Source of the DNA: Synechococcus sp. J7-Johnson
GTDB taxonomy: Bacteria; Cyanobacteriota; Cyanobacteriia; PCC-6307; Cyanobiaceae
DNA length: 64,000 nt
Reading direction: 5' to 3'
Assembly (NCBI RefSeq): GCF_024345795.1
Contig: NZ_JAGQBU010000014.1
Location: forward strand, 1-64,000
The position numbers and the translations under genes were made by a program. The notes beneath the pieces were generated by a model. That model saw only the letters and a program-made list of their open reading frames with translations. It had not been told where the DNA came from and did no database searches. Shown piece by piece: positions 63,850-64,000 of this stretch; position 1 is the first letter of the stretch, and each line of letters begins with the position of its first letter.

Positions 63850-64000
63850 GGAGCCTGAACAACTGCAGCCCGAGCACTTGGGCTGGCTTCACGCTGCCGG
63901 AGCTGCTGGTGGGGATCACGGTGCTGGGGATTCTGGCGGCGATGGCGCTGCTGGCCGGGGGCGAAACCCTGGCGACACAGCGAGTCGAGGCCGCCACCAG
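63846..64000 (+). CDS. Type IV pilin/pseudopilin, partial at the window edge
   Basis: Only 51 codons are in the window. After a 14-residue leader (MRSLNNCSPSTWAG) comes the cleavage motif G/FTLPELLVGITVLGILAAM with Glu at +5, a classical GspH/FimT- or PilA-like prepilin. It overlaps the stop of the gene before (ATGA). Its 3' end lies beyond 64000. Confidence 0.8.
   Translation, partial: MRSLNNCSPSTWAGFTLPELLVGITVLGILAAMALLAGGETLATQRVEAAT

Overview
The window is a contiguous stretch of a GC-rich cyanobacterial chromosome. Diagnostic genes are psaE (photosystem I), the pipX-pipY-sepF-proC cluster, cyanobacteria-restricted families (DUF1823, DUF3086, DUF3119, DUF4079), a five-subunit hoxEFUYH hydrogenase, and several copies of the cyanobacterial octamer GCGATCGC (for example at 1826, 4952, 19622, 33917, 35315, 40412 and 58963). 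High GC, small gaps and the order psaE / LysM protein / aldehyde dehydrogenase / aroQ / miaE / der point to the picocyanobacterial clade (Synechococcus/Cyanobium type). The hydrogenase argues for a freshwater, brackish or microoxic-tolerant member rather than an open-ocean one. That placement is inference. No rRNA, CRISPR array, transposase or prophage was seen.

Layout. 0.1-2.7 kb: methionine salvage mtnC/mtnB and the repair glycosylase mutM. 2.7-8.4 kb: psaE, an unknown DNA-binding-like protein, recQ, a LysM protein and an aldehyde dehydrogenase. 8.5-13.5 kb: tRNA-Thr, tRNA-Tyr, aroQ, miaE, mtnD, cobI, DUF4079, dus, DUF1823. 13.6-18.5 kb: der, ecfT, pipX, pipY, sepF, proC. 18.4-22.9 kb (mostly minus strand): plsY, DUF3086, DUF3119, an MlaE-type lipid permease and a GPH sugar symporter. 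22.9-27.7 kb: tRNA-Gly, glycogen debranching enzyme, a degenerate metallo-beta-lactamase-fold protein, hup, gluQ and two very small genes.

27.8-43.8 kb is the centrepiece: an almost gapless minus-strand array hoxE-hoxF-hoxU-hoxY-hoxH-hoxW-hypA-hypB-hypF-hypC-nifJ-(DHOD-like)-hypD-hypE. It encodes the bidirectional [NiFe] hydrogenase, its maturation protease, all six Hyp factors, and pyruvate:ferredoxin oxidoreductase with a dihydroorotate-dehydrogenase-like partner placed between hypC and hypD. Most neighbours overlap by 4 bp (ATGA), so pyruvate oxidation, electron delivery and H2 production are probably co-expressed as one fermentative unit.

44-51.7 kb is more accessory: a Coq4-like protein, a membrane desaturase-family enzyme with more AT-rich codons, the relic of a second desaturase, a cupin, tRNA-Arg, an HTH protein with an acidic tandem-repeat region, rsmI and cysQ, a pilin-like protein and an RTX calcium-binding protein. 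51.7-58.5 kb is housekeeping (pnp, rpsN, nth, rseP, serS, nfu). 57.8-62.8 kb is a small toxin-antitoxin/decay island around lepA: intact yefM-yoeB, a wrecked antitoxin/PIN remnant, a vapBC-like pair whose toxin lacks a conserved acidic residue, a Uma2-family gene, an orphan MNT nucleotidyltransferase and an ATPase fragment. The window ends inside a cluster of minor-pilin/pseudopilin genes.

Unusual translation signals recur. Two divergent gene pairs share overlapping start codons (CATG). gluQ and probably proC have no usable ATG/GTG/TTG for their full domain and seem to start at CTG next to the stop codon of the gene before.
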